Of a DNA stretch of 64,000 nt, positions 17,962 to 26,615 are shown piece by piece. The stretch covers positions 186,001 through 250,000 of the forward strand of contig JAFKJK010000010.1 in assembly GCA_017306015.1 (NCBI GenBank), written 5' to 3'. Position 1 is the stretch's first letter, and every line of letters starts with the position of its first letter. This DNA is from Propionibacteriaceae bacterium. Lineage in GTDB: Bacteria; Actinomycetota; Actinomycetes; Propionibacteriales; Propionibacteriaceae. Both the position numbers and the translations under genes were made by a program. Below the pieces are notes generated by a model. That model did no database searches and was not told the origin of the DNA. It was given only the letters and a program-made list of their open reading frames with translations.

Positions 17962-18846
17962 GTGGAAACGATTCTCGTCGCCGGAGCGACTGGATACCTG
18001 GGCCGCCACCTCGTCGTCGAGCTGGCTCGCCGCGGCTTCGCGGTGCGAGCCGTGGTGAGATCCCGCGAGCGCGCCGAGCGGCTGGGCCCGTTCGGGTCTC
18101 CCAGCCTGGCCGCGGCGGTCGCCGAGTGGGCAGAAGGCGAGGTCACCGACCCGACGTTCGTCGCCGGCCTGTGCCGCGGGGTCACGCGGGTCGCGTCCGC
18201 GCTGGGCGTGACCAGGCAGAAGGCCAGCCCCTGGGATGTCGACTTCCTCGCCAACCTCCACCTCCTGCAGGACGCCGAACGTGAGGCCGTCCGGTCGTTC
18301 CTGTACGTGAACGTGATGCACGCCGCCTCCGGGAAGTCGCTCATCCTGCGGGCCAAGGCGGCTTTCGCCGCCGTCCTGGAACGGTCTCCGGTCGCCCACC
18401 AGATCGTCAACCCGTCCGGCTACTTCTCCGATGTGGGCGAGTTCCTCGACATGGCCAGGCGAGGCCTGGCCGTGCTGCCACCCGATCCCGACGTCCGGGT
18501 CGCGCCCATCCACGGCGAAGACCTGGCCCGGTTCTGCGCCGACAGGATCGGTGACACCAGCGGATCCTGGGACGTCGGCGGCCCGGACGTCCTGACGTAC
18601 CGGCAGATCGTCGACCTCGCGTTCGCTGCAGCTGGCAGGACGGGACGCACCCTCACCATGCCGGCGGCGCTGCTGAACGGCGCGGTCTGGACGGCCTCGC
18701 GCCTCGGCGAGCGGCCCGGCGACCTGGCCACGTTCTTCGCCGAGGGCCTGACCAGGGAGGCTGTCGGCGAGAGCTACGGCGGCCACCGCCTGGCCGACTA
18801 TTTCGCGAGCCTCGCGGAAGGGTCGGCCGTCCGGTCGGAGGGCTGA
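17962..18846 (+). CDS. NmrA-like NAD(P)-binding protein
   Basis: 294 residues. The N-terminal Rossmann motif GATGYLGRHLVVELARRG binds NAD(P); AVVRSRERAERLG is the following basic turn typical of NADPH preference. The atypical SDR active-site Tyr/Lys is not clear (VNVMHAASGKSLI), which suits NmrA-type sensors or reductases. The C-terminal portion resembles epimerase-like proteins acting on small substrates. GTG 17962 has an AGGAGGG-type site 8-14 nt upstream. The downstream neighbour is a convergent TetR gene. Confidence 0.78.
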   Translation: METILVAGATGYLGRHLVVELARRGFAVRAVVRSRERAERLGPFGSPSLAAAVAEWAEGEVTDPTFVAGLCRGVTRVASALGVTRQKASPWDVDFLANLHLLQDAEREAVRSFLYVNVMHAASGKSLILRAKAAFAAVLERSPVAHQIVNPSGYFSDVGEFLDMARRGLAVLPPDPDVRVAPIHGEDLARFCADRIGDTSGSWDVGGPDVLTYRQIVDLAFAAAGRTGRTLTMPAALLNGAVWTASRLGERPGDLATFFAEGLTREAVGESYGGHRLADYFASLAEGSAVRSEG

Positions 18847-18871
18847 TCGTCCGGCAGGACCGGGGCCGTGA

Positions 18872-19501
18872 TCAGCTGGTGGGCCGAGCGGCTTCCGTTC
18901 CCGTGCCGACAACGTCCGACAGCAGCGTGATGGCGTGCTGGGGACGGACCTGCTCGGCGTCGCCCCGATCGAGGTTCCAGCGGTCGACGGTGGACAGGAT
19001 GGCCACGGCGAGGTCCGTGATGAGGCCGGCGGGCAGGTCCGTGCGGACGACATGGAGCAGCTGGCCGCGCCGGACGGCCTGAGCGATCCAGTCGGTCACA
19101 TCGTTGCGAAGCCTCGTGAGTTGCCCGCCGGGACCCCGGGCAGCTGGCCGATGATGGAACATCCGATCCAGGAGCTGGGCCTCCGGATGTGCGACCGCGA
19201 CGCCGGCCAGTGAACCGACGAGCGTCGCCATCGCCGGCCAGAAGGTGTCCGCCCGCAACGCCAGGAGGTCGGGTACGACCAGGCCCGCCTCGACCCGTTC
19301 GCGCAGCGTGAGCACCACATGGTCGTGGAGTCGCTGCTTGTCGGGGAAGTAGTGGTAGAAGGAACTCTTGGCCCACCCCGCCGCCGCGATGATCTGGTTC
19401 AACGACGCCTGTTCGTAGCCGACCTCGGTGAAGGCGGACGCGGCGGCCTCCAGGAGCTGGCCCTCTCGCTGTGGGTCCGGTGGCTGAGCGATCCGTCCCA
19501 T
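18872..19501 (-). CDS. TetR family transcriptional regulator
   Basis: 209 residues. The N-terminal helix-turn-helix reads LLEAAASAFTEVGYEQASLNQIIAAAGWAKSSFYHYFPDKQ across residues ~15-55. A C-terminal ligand domain follows with ERVEAGLVVPD and a Trp-rich stretch. The effector is unknown. It is divergent from the ClC gene, whose start region contains a TACCG-N13-CGGTA repeat, so it may control that antiporter. Confidence 0.88.
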   Translation of the reverse strand: MGRIAQPPDPQREGQLLEAAASAFTEVGYEQASLNQIIAAAGWAKSSFYHYFPDKQRLHDHVVLTLRERVEAGLVVPDLLALRADTFWPAMATLVGSLAGVAVAHPEAQLLDRMFHHRPAARGPGGQLTRLRNDVTDWIAQAVRRGQLLHVVRTDLPAGLITDLAVAILSTVDRWNLDRGDAEQVRPQHAITLLSDVVGTGTEAARPTS

Positions 19502-19512
19502 GTGCGGTAGCC

Positions 19513-19535
19513 TACCGTTCGTGGACCGCTCGGTA
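19513..19535. promoter_or_regulatory. Possible operator between TetR and ClC genes
   Basis: TACCG (19513-19517) and CGGTA (19531-19535) form an interrupted inverted repeat next to the palindrome GGTAGCCTACC (19506-19516). The location between the divergent genes suits TetR control. The symmetry is modest. Confidence 0.3.
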
Positions 19536-19551
19536 CAGGAAAAGTGACGCG

Positions 19552-20928
19552 TTGACGATACGGCCGAGACAGGTGCTGTGGCCGCCTGTCGCCTCGGGAG
19601 ACGGACCCGGTCGGTTGTGGGGCTTCTCGCTGGCCGCGCTGGTGGTCGGTGCGCTGACCGGGGTGGTCACCGGCAGTTTCCGGCTCGCTCTGGACGCGGT
19701 GTCGGCCGTACGCACCGTGATGATCCAGGCGGCGACCGGGAACCCGGTTCCCGGAGTGCTGGCCACGATGGCGGTGTGCGGGCTCGCCACCGCGGCCGCC
19801 GCCGCGCTGGTCCATCGCCTGGAGCCGCACGCGGAGGGCAGCGGGATCCCTCGGGTCGAAGCCGTCGTGGAGGGACGGGTGCCGCCCGGCAGTCCGCTGA
19901 TCCTGCCGGTGAAGTACCTGGGCGGCCTGCTGGCGATGGGAGCGGGCCTGGCCCTGGGGCGGGAGGGTCCCTCGGTGCAGATGGGTGGGAACATCGGGAT
20001 CATCGTCAGCCGCATCGCCCGGCGGAATCGTCACGACCTGCAGATCCTGGTCGCGGCGGGTGCTGCCGCGGGCCTGGCCACCGCCTTCAACGCTCCGATC
20101 GCCGGCGGTGTCTTCGTCCTGGAGGAGCTGATCAAGCGCTTCGACCCGCGCACGACGATCGCCACGTTGCTCGCCTCCGGATCGGGCTTCTTCAGTGCGC
20201 ATCTGCTGATCGGCGGCTCGGCGGACGTGTTCAGCACCGCTCCGATGGCCGATCCTTCTCTGACGGACGCTCCGATGATCCTGCTGGTGGGAGTTGCCGC
20301 CGGCCTCCTCGGAGTCGCCTACAACTGGCTGGTGATGTCCAGTCTGGCGATGACGGATCGCAGCCGGATGCCTCGCGAGGTCCGTGCGGGGGCGATCGGT
20401 GCGCTGGTCGGTGTCGTCGCGTTCTTCGCTCCCGATCTGGTCGGCGGTGGCGACCTGCTGACGCAGCGAGCGCTGCTGTTCAGCGAGACCTGGGGTGCGG
20501 TCGCAGTCATCCTGCTGGCGCGGATCGCGCTCGGCGTGGTGTCGTACGCGGCCGCCACCCCGGGTGGCCTGTTCGCGCCGATGCTGGTCGTCGGCAGCCA
20601 CCTCGGCCTGTTGCTCGGCCTGATCGGGCAGCAGCTGGCCCCGCGATGGACACCGCAGCCGGCCGCCCTCGCCCTGATCGGCATGGCGGCCTTCTTCACC
20701 GCGACCGTCCGGGCGCCGATCACCGGCATCGTGCTGGCGACTGAACTCACCGGTGTGACCAGCCAGCTCGCGCCGATGCTCGGGGCATGCGCGCTGGCGA
20801 TGCTGGTCGCGACGATCCTGCGCAGTGAGCCGATCTACGACGCGCTCACCTCGCGTGCGGCGTGGGCGGCTCGCCAGAATGCCGCTGAGGCGGTCACGCT
20901 CGCTCATCGAGGCGACCAGGGAGGCTGA
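19552..20928 (+). CDS. ClC-family chloride channel/antiporter
   Basis: About 458 residues with the ten-plus hydrophobic helices of the ClC fold. Ion-filter motifs are clear: GSGIPRVE, GREGPSVQ with the gating Glu, and GGLFAPML. The internal proton Glu appears in FNAPIAGGVFVLEEL, so a Cl-/H+ exchange mode rather than a pure channel is likely. TTG 19552 is preferred: AGGAAA lies 10 nt upstream, whereas an ATG at 19471 would overlap the divergent regulator. No CBS domain is present. The role may be chloride or fluoride export or acid resistance; the sequence does not decide. Confidence 0.88.
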   Translation: MTIRPRQVLWPPVASGDGPGRLWGFSLAALVVGALTGVVTGSFRLALDAVSAVRTVMIQAATGNPVPGVLATMAVCGLATAAAAALVHRLEPHAEGSGIPRVEAVVEGRVPPGSPLILPVKYLGGLLAMGAGLALGREGPSVQMGGNIGIIVSRIARRNRHDLQILVAAGAAAGLATAFNAPIAGGVFVLEELIKRFDPRTTIATLLASGSGFFSAHLLIGGSADVFSTAPMADPSLTDAPMILLVGVAAGLLGVAYNWLVMSSLAMTDRSRMPREVRAGAIGALVGVVAFFAPDLVGGGDLLTQRALLFSETWGAVAVILLARIALGVVSYAAATPGGLFAPMLVVGSHLGLLLGLIGQQLAPRWTPQPAALALIGMAAFFTATVRAPITGIVLATELTGVTSQLAPMLGACALAMLVATILRSEPIYDALTSRAAWAARQNAAEAVTLAHRGDQGG

Positions 20929-20991
20929 GGTTCGCCGGCGGCCGTTGGACGCCGCCGGTCGGAATGCCAGACTGGGGCCGAGGAGGTGACG

Positions 20992-21549
20992 ATGACCGGT
21001 TTCCGGGTCGGCGACCTGCTGGTCGCCGGGGTCGCGATCAGCGATGGCGTGTTCGACGGCACGGTCGTGCTGCTGCTGGACGCCGACGAGGCCGGCACGG
21101 TCGGGGTGGTCCTCAATCGGCTCAGCCCGGTGGAGTTGGGCACGGCCCTTCCGGTGTGGGCGGACCTCGTCAGCCCACCCCAGGCGCTGTTCGACGGTGG
21201 CCCCGTCTCTCAGCAGGGCGCCGTCTGCCTCGCCGAGACCTGGGCGGACGACGACGAGCCGCCGGGCTGGCGGCGGGTCTTCGGACGGGTGGGGCTGCTG
21301 AACCTGGACACTCCCGTCGAGATCGCGGACGGCGCGTACCGCAACCTGAGGATCTTCGCCGGCTACGCGGGCTGGGACGCCGGCCAGCTGGAGAACGAGC
21401 TCACCTTCGACATGTGGCACGTGGTCCCCGCGCTGCCCGCCGACCCGTTCGACCCCGATCCGGAGACGCTGTGGCGCCGGGTCCTGCGCCGCCAGGGTGG
21501 CGAGGTCGGCCTGTATTCGACCTGGACGACCGCGGTGGAGTTCAACTGA
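20992..21549 (+). CDS. YqgE/AlgH family protein (UPF0301)
   Basis: 185 residues. The N-terminal GDLLVAGVAISDGVFDGTVVLLL segment and VGVVLNRLSP are family hallmarks, with an FDGGPVSQQG loop and FAGYAGWDAGQLENEL near the C-terminus. The function is poorly defined. An AGGAGG site at 20981-20986 precedes the ATG by 5 nt. A palindromic repeat element follows. Confidence 0.9.
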   Translation: MTGFRVGDLLVAGVAISDGVFDGTVVLLLDADEAGTVGVVLNRLSPVELGTALPVWADLVSPPQALFDGGPVSQQGAVCLAETWADDDEPPGWRRVFGRVGLLNLDTPVEIADGAYRNLRIFAGYAGWDAGQLENELTFDMWHVVPALPADPFDPDPETLWRRVLRRQGGEVGLYSTWTTAVEFN

Positions 21550-21855
21550 CGCGGTTCCCGTCGTCGCCGGTCCCACTCGTCGTCCCGGGCTCGCTCCGGG
21601 ATCCCCGGCAGCCAGGCTGCACGTCGTGCGTCCTGTCGGCTGTCCTCGTGGATCGAACGATCCATGCCGTCGGTGGCGGATTGTTCGCGGCACCCAAGCC
21701 GTCGATACCCGACGGGGGATCGCGTCATCCACGCTTGCCGAGATCCCGGCCGCCGGGATGACGAGAGCGGGCCGGATTGCGGGCCGGTGGCTGAACCGCG
21801 GCGCACTTTTCGGCGCTGGCGTAGGATTCGAGGGACGCGAGCGAGGAGGATAGAC
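21550..21855. other. YqgE-mtrA intergenic region
   Basis: The gap holds the repeat element at 21579-21762 and then the mtrA leader with an AGGAGGA site at about 21843-21851. No protein or RNA gene is recognised beyond those. Confidence 0.5.
21579..21762. repeat. REP/BIME-like element with GTCRTCCCGG ends
   Basis: The left end (21579-21605) reads GTCGTCCCGG then a small palindrome ending CCGGGATCC. The right end (21742-21762) is GATCCCGG..CCGGGATGAC, so the outer ends are inverted copies of GTC(G/A)TCCCGG. An internal perfect hairpin TGGATCG-AA-CGATCCA lies at 21649-21664. Two shorter relatives occur at 40599 and 40741. Confidence 0.6.
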
Positions 21856-22569
21856 GTGTCGGAGGGGCTCCGCAGCGTGCCTGCGAAGGTCCTGGTCGTC
21901 GACGATGACGAGGCATTGTCCGAGATGCTGCACATCGTCCTCGGCCAGGAAGGCTTTGCCACCACCGTCTGCCATTCCGGCCGCAACGCGCTGAAGTACT
22001 TCCGCGAGACCCGGCCCGACCTCGTCCTGCTCGACCTGATGCTGCCCGGACGCGACGGCGTCGACGTGTGCCGGGACATCCGCGCCGAATCCGGCGTCCC
22101 GATCATCATGCTGACCGCCAAGAGCGACACCACCGACGTCGTGGACGGACTCGAGGCCGGCGCCGACGACTACGTGGCCAAGCCGTTCAAGACCCAGGAG
22201 CTGATCGCCCGGATCAAGACCAGGCTGCGCCGGCACGTCCTCGCCGACGAGGGGGTCGAGACCCTCAGCATCGGGGACCTGGCCATCAACGTGACCGAGC
22301 ACACCGTCCGCCGCGGCGACGAGACCATCACCCTCACGCCCCTCGAATTCGACCTCCTGCTCGCCCTCGCGCGGCGTCCGAAACAGGCTTTCACCCGCGA
22401 AGTCCTCCTCGAAGAGGTCTGGGGCTACCGCCACGCCAGCGACACCCGGCTGGTCAACGTTCACGTACAGCGACTCCGCTCCAAGGTCGAGAAGGACCCC
22501 GAGCGTCCCGAGATCGTCGTCACCGTCCGCGGGATCGGGTACCGGGCCGGCGGCCAGAAGCCGGCCTGA
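21856..22569 (+). CDS. mtrA: MtrA-type OmpR-family response regulator
   Basis: 237 residues. The receiver domain shows DDD acidic pocket residues (VVDDDEAL), the phospho-acceptor D60 in DLVLLDLMLPG and the Lys in VAKPFK. The C-terminal winged helix has the OmpR recognition helix in SDTRLVNVHVQRLRSK. In actinobacteria MtrA controls division, wall and replication genes. A GAGGAGG site precedes GTG 21856. The ATG of a five-codon frame overlaps the stop just before mtrB. Confidence 0.95.
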   Translation: MSEGLRSVPAKVLVVDDDEALSEMLHIVLGQEGFATTVCHSGRNALKYFRETRPDLVLLDLMLPGRDGVDVCRDIRAESGVPIIMLTAKSDTTDVVDGLEAGADDYVAKPFKTQELIARIKTRLRRHVLADEGVETLSIGDLAINVTEHTVRRGDETITLTPLEFDLLLALARRPKQAFTREVLLEEVWGYRHASDTRLVNVHVQRLRSKVEKDPERPEIVVTVRGIGYRAGGQKPA

Positions 22570-22610
22570 TGAGGCCGGCCGAATGACACCGCTCCGATGA
22601 GGCCGGCCCG

Positions 22611-24170
22611 ATGAGACAGTGGCTCGGCCGGCTGAGCCTGATCCAGTTGTGGGCCAGGTCGCTGCCGTTCCGGGTCGTCGGCACCACCATGTCGGCTTCG
22701 GTGGTCATCCTCGTCATCACCGGCTGGTTCCTGCTCGACCAGTCCACCCGCGGGATCATGGACGGCAAGACCCAGGCCAGCGTCGCCGAGGCGTCCGCCG
22801 TCGTCACGACCATGCAGCGCGACCTCGCCACCACCGACCTGCGCACCACGTCGCTCGGCGAACGGATCACCCGCCTCGGCCGGGACGCGACCAACCGTGG
22901 CCAGACCGGCAACCAGTACTTCGTCGTCCTGGAGACCTCGATCGCCAAGATCGGCACCGAGGGCCTGGCTTCGGCGAGCATTCCCGACAACATCCGGCAG
23001 GCGGTGCAGGCCGACGACGACGCCCTGTGGAGCACACCGACCGTGATCCGCTTCACCGACAACCGCAGTCCCGAGCCCGGCATCGTCGTCGCCGCCAGTC
23101 TGGTCGCCCCCGGCCAGGGCAGCTATCCGATCTTCTTCCTGTTCCCGACCACCCAGGAACGCAACACCCTCGCCGTCGTCCAGCAGGCCACGCTCGCCAC
23201 CGGCGCGCTGCTGCTGGCCGGCATCGGCGTCATCATGTACCTGATGTCGCTGCAGGTGCTGCGACCGGTCCGGGCCGCCCGGCTGGCCGCCGAACGCCTC
23301 GCAGCCGGCCACCTCGACGACCGGATGGCCGTCGTCGGCGCGGAGGACCTCGCCGGGCTGGCCCGATCGATGAACCACATGGCCACCGAGCTGGAGCACA
23401 AGATCAGCGAACTGGAGGACCTGTCCGCCGTCCAGCAGCGCTTCGTCTCCGACGTCTCCCACGAACTCCGCACCCCACTCACGACGATCCGGATGGCCGG
23501 CGAGGTGCTCTACGACAACCGCAAGCGGTTCGACGCCACCTCGGCCCGATCGGCCGAACTGCTGTCCGCGGAACTCGACCGCTTCGAGTCGCTGCTGGCC
23601 GACCTGCTCGAGATCTCCCGTTTCGACGCCGGTGCCGCCCAGCTCACCCTCGAAGTCGTCGACCTCAACTCCCTGATCGCCGAGGAGCTGGACGCGCTGC
23701 GTCCGCTCGCCGAACGGTCCGGCAGCAGGCTGGAGATCGACGCGGACGGCAACGGCATGGCCGAGGTCGACCGGCGCCGCATCCAGCGGATCCTGCGGAA
23801 CCTGGTCACCAACGCCATCGAGCACGGCGAGGGCAGGCCGATCACCGTCTACCTGCGGGGCAGCGCGGACGCCGTGGCCATCGCCGTCCGCGACCGGGGG
23901 GTCGGGTTCAGCCAGCTCGAGGCGGAGCACGTCTTCAACCGGTTCTGGCGAGCCGACCCGTCCCGTGGACGCCAGGTCGGCGGCACCGGGCTGGGCCTGT
24001 CGATCTCCCAGGAGGACGCCAAGCTCCACGGCGGCTGGCTGACCGCGTGGGGACGCCGCGGCGAGGGTGCCCAGTTCTGCCTCACCGTGCCGCGCTCGGC
24101 CGGCGCCAACCTGCACAGCTCGCCGTGGCCGAGCGTCCCTCCGGATGTCCGGGAGCCGGTCGATGCGTAG
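22611..24170 (+). CDS. mtrB: MtrB-type sensor histidine kinase
   Basis: 519 residues. Two TM helices (ASVVILVITGWFLLDQ and ALLLAGIGVIMYLMSLQVL) flank an extracellular sensor of about 160 residues, followed by HAMP and HisKA domains with phospho-acceptor H284 in SHELRTPL. The HATPase domain has the N box LVTNAIEHGEG, DRGVGF and GGTGLGLSI. It phosphorylates MtrA. The 3' end overlaps lpqB by 8 nt, and ATGA-type overlaps link it to mtrA through two tiny frames. Confidence 0.94.
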   Translation: MRQWLGRLSLIQLWARSLPFRVVGTTMSASVVILVITGWFLLDQSTRGIMDGKTQASVAEASAVVTTMQRDLATTDLRTTSLGERITRLGRDATNRGQTGNQYFVVLETSIAKIGTEGLASASIPDNIRQAVQADDDALWSTPTVIRFTDNRSPEPGIVVAASLVAPGQGSYPIFFLFPTTQERNTLAVVQQATLATGALLLAGIGVIMYLMSLQVLRPVRAARLAAERLAAGHLDDRMAVVGAEDLAGLARSMNHMATELEHKISELEDLSAVQQRFVSDVSHELRTPLTTIRMAGEVLYDNRKRFDATSARSAELLSAELDRFESLLADLLEISRFDAGAAQLTLEVVDLNSLIAEELDALRPLAERSGSRLEIDADGNGMAEVDRRRIQRILRNLVTNAIEHGEGRPITVYLRGSADAVAIAVRDRGVGFSQLEAEHVFNRFWRADPSRGRQVGGTGLGLSISQEDAKLHGGWLTAWGRRGEGAQFCLTVPRSAGANLHSSPWPSVPPDVREPVDA

Positions 24171-25860
24171 GGCAGTGGTGGCGATCGTGGCCGGCCTGCT
24201 GCTCGCCGGCTGTGCCTCGGTGCCGACGTCCGGCCCCGTCCAGCGGCACAATCCCCAGGCGCCCGCCGCCAGCACCGGCGTCCAGGTGGCGCCGCTGCCG
24301 CCGGCGGCCGACGCCACCCAGCTGCTGGTGGTGGAGGGCTTCCTGCACGCGATGAGCGTTTACCAGGACGGCTATCCGGTCGCCCGGCAGTACCTCACGG
24401 ACGAGGCGGCGAAGTCCTGGCATCCTGAGGCCGGCGTCCAGGTGTACGCCGACGGCTATCCGCCGATGGAGACCGACCAGACGGTCGTGCTCAGCGCCAC
24501 GCTGGTCGGGCAGATCGATTCGACCGGGGTGTACCAGCCTGCAGCCGGCACCCTGCGGATCGACTTCAACCTCCAGAAGAACGCGGACGGCCAGTGGCGG
24601 ATCAACCGTCCGCCGGACGGGATCCTGGTGTCGCGCTACCTGTTCAGCACCGGCTTCGACGCCGTCGACGTCCATTACCTGGCCACCTCCGGCGACGTCC
24701 TCGTCCCCGAACCGCGGTACTTCCCGGTCGGCGACGCGTCCCTGCGGCAGGCGGCCGCGGCCGTCCTGGCCGGGCCGTCCGCCTGGCTCGCCCCGGTGGT
24801 GCGCAAGCCGGTGGGGGACGCCATCCGCCTCGAGTCCGTCACGCTCGACGAGGACGGCGTCGCCCGGGTCGCCCTCGACGGCTCGCCCTCGCAGGTGTCG
24901 GCCGACCAGCAGCAGGCCCTGCTCGCCGAACTCACCTACACCCTGTCCGGCTTCTCCCAGGTGGTCGGTGTCGAGGTCTTCTCCGGAGCCCAGAGGTGGC
25001 TCGACCGCGACGGACGGACCGCGTTCACCAGGTCGACCTTCTCCCAGCTCAACCCGGCCGGCTCGGGCTCGCCGCGCCTGCTGTACCAGGCCAGGGAGGG
25101 AAAGCTGTCGCGCCAGCGCGACTCGTCCGACTGGTCGGACTTCACCGAGGTCGCCTCCGCCCTGCCGAAGGTCGAGGGCCTGGCCGTGAACGCCCGGCAG
25201 GACGCCTGGGCCGCCGTCACCGGTGACGGCACCCAGCTGGTGAGCGGCGGCATGGACTCCGAGCGCAGCAAGCAGGTGCGCGGTGGTGCCGGGCTGCTGG
25301 CGCCGATCTACTCGCGCAGCGGCGAGCTGTGGTCGCTGGACTCGTCCGGAGTATCCGGTCTGCGGGTCTACCGGGACGGCGCCGAGGTCAAGGTGACCCT
25401 GGCAGCGGTTCCCAAGGGACGAGTGGTGGCCGCATCGCTGTCGCCGGACGGCGTCCGGCTCGCGCTCGTGGTCGCCTCCGGGGGTTCCAGCCGCCTGGGA
25501 CTCGTCCGGGTGCTGCGCACCGAGGCGAAGGTCACCGTGGGCGGGTGGCACGAGATCGACCTGACCTCCGTCGGCGCCACCGGATCGCAGCTGCTCGGCC
25601 TGGGCTGGAACACCGCCACCGAACTGGCCGTCCTGCGCAACGACGGTACGTCCCAGACCAGCGTGGCGCTCGTCAGCCAGGACGGCGCAACCCTGACCGA
25701 CATCGGGCCGAGCGACTCCACCTCGTTGAGGTCCGTGCTCGCGGCTGCGGGACGGCCGGCCCTGGCCCTGAGCACCGGGGGAGCGCTCTACCGGTTCAGC
25801 GGAGAGTTCGACTGGGAAGTGGTCTCTGCGGGTGTGGAAGCGGCGGCGTATCCCGGCTGA
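24163..25860 (+). CDS. lpqB: LpqB-type lipoprotein, MtrB partner
   Basis: 565 residues. The N-terminal signal ends in the lipobox LAGC (LLLAGCASVPTSGP). The middle contains GerMN-type repeats (YLATSGDVLVPEPRYFP and LRQAAAAVLAGPS) and the C-terminal half is a beta-propeller-like region with WSLD, LSPDG and LGLGWN segments. LpqB modulates MtrB sensing at the cell surface in actinobacteria. ATG 24163 overlaps the mtrB stop, and the gene belongs to the mtrA-mtrB-lpqB operon. Confidence 0.93.
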   Translation: MRRAVVAIVAGLLLAGCASVPTSGPVQRHNPQAPAASTGVQVAPLPPAADATQLLVVEGFLHAMSVYQDGYPVARQYLTDEAAKSWHPEAGVQVYADGYPPMETDQTVVLSATLVGQIDSTGVYQPAAGTLRIDFNLQKNADGQWRINRPPDGILVSRYLFSTGFDAVDVHYLATSGDVLVPEPRYFPVGDASLRQAAAAVLAGPSAWLAPVVRKPVGDAIRLESVTLDEDGVARVALDGSPSQVSADQQQALLAELTYTLSGFSQVVGVEVFSGAQRWLDRDGRTAFTRSTFSQLNPAGSGSPRLLYQAREGKLSRQRDSSDWSDFTEVASALPKVEGLAVNARQDAWAAVTGDGTQLVSGGMDSERSKQVRGGAGLLAPIYSRSGELWSLDSSGVSGLRVYRDGAEVKVTLAAVPKGRVVAASLSPDGVRLALVVASGGSSRLGLVRVLRTEAKVTVGGWHEIDLTSVGATGSQLLGLGWNTATELAVLRNDGTSQTSVALVSQDGATLTDIGPSDSTSLRSVLAAAGRPALALSTGGALYRFSGEFDWEVVSAGVEAAAYPG

Positions 25861-25908
25861 ACCTGTGGACGGCGGCCCGTCGGCGGCCCGCGTCCCGAGA
25901 ATCTGGTC

Positions 25909-26610
25909 ATGCTCCCTCGTCAGGTCGCGGCGGCTGCGGCCAGCCTCTTCCTCGGCGCTGCGTGCGCCGGCTGCGGCGCGCCCGGCCCCTCGCCGTGCCG
26001 TGACTGCACGGGACTCCTGGCGACCAGCCCGCCACTGACGCCGTGGGTCGGCCTCCCGGTACCCGTCGTGGCGGCCGGCGAGTACAGCGGTGTTGCCCGG
26101 GCGCTGATCCTGTCGGCGAAGGAGCGCGGCGGGCTCGGCACGCTCCGTCCGCTCGCACAGCGGCTCACGGTGTCGGTCGGCCTGCTCTGCCTGGCCGCGG
26201 ACGTCGTCGGGCAGGTCGTACTGGTGCCCGTCCCCTCGCCACGGACGAGGGTGTCGACCGGGATGATCCACACCTTGCCGTCGCCCACCTGCCCGGTGCG
26301 AGCCGCCTGGATCCGGACCCCGGCGAGCGCTTCGGCGTCCTCGTCGTCGGCCAGCACCTCGAGGCGCACCTTGGTGATGATGGGGCAGGCGGAGCGCCGG
26401 CGGAACCTCGACGGCGCCTTCGCTGCGACCGGACGACTGCCACCGGGCAGTGTCGTGGTGGTCGACGACATCGTCACCACCGGCGCGACACTCGCCGAGG
26501 CGGTGCGGGCGCTGACGGCCGCCGGCCGGCCACCGATCGGCGCAGCGACGGTGGCTGCGACCACACGGATCGGGGGCGCCCGATCGGTTCGGACGCCCCC
26601 GTTCCCGTGA
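25909..26610 (+). CDS. comF: ComF-family phosphoribosyltransferase-like protein with a foreign central segment
   Basis: 234-residue ComF homologue. The N-terminal zinc cluster CAGCGAPGPSPCRDC and the C-terminal PRPP loop VVVVDDIVTTGATL with RRRNLDGAFA are intact. Between VLVPVPS and QAERRRNL the expected basic RRxRGF segment is replaced by 139 bp nearly identical to glnK (26242-26380), read here in a different frame and giving a Ser/Thr/Pro-rich run (IRTPASASASSSS). Total length stays near the family norm, so this looks like replacement rather than insertion. Activity is doubtful. The usual position after lpqB is kept. Confidence 0.7.
   Translation: MLPRQVAAAAASLFLGAACAGCGAPGPSPCRDCTGLLATSPPLTPWVGLPVPVVAAGEYSGVARALILSAKERGGLGTLRPLAQRLTVSVGLLCLAADVVGQVVLVPVPSPRTRVSTGMIHTLPSPTCPVRAAWIRTPASASASSSSASTSRRTLVMMGQAERRRNLDGAFAATGRLPPGSVVVVDDIVTTGATLAEAVRALTAAGRPPIGAATVAATTRIGGARSVRTPPFP
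26242..26380 (+). repeat. Copy of a glnK internal segment inside comF
   Basis: 139 bp matching 26653-26791 with one mismatch (C26314 versus A26725), in the same chromosomal orientation. The identity ends abruptly at both sides. The segment corresponds to about residues 55-101 of the PII protein, read antisense by comF. Confidence 0.92.
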
Positions 26611-26615
26611 TCGGC

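Noticed and set aside
19399..22464. Minus-strand open frame of about 1000 codons over ClC, YqgE and mtrA
   Set aside because: Mirror of strongly coding plus-strand genes with low-complexity Arg/Gly/Asp-rich translation.
24082..26271. Very long open frame on the minus strand over lpqB and comF
   Set aside because: High GC leaves antisense frames open; it has no domain, no ribosome-binding site and lies over well-supported genes.
26242..26380. Second PII gene on the minus strand
   Set aside because: Only about 47 PII residues are present, without start, T-loop or stop; it is a copied fragment inside comF.
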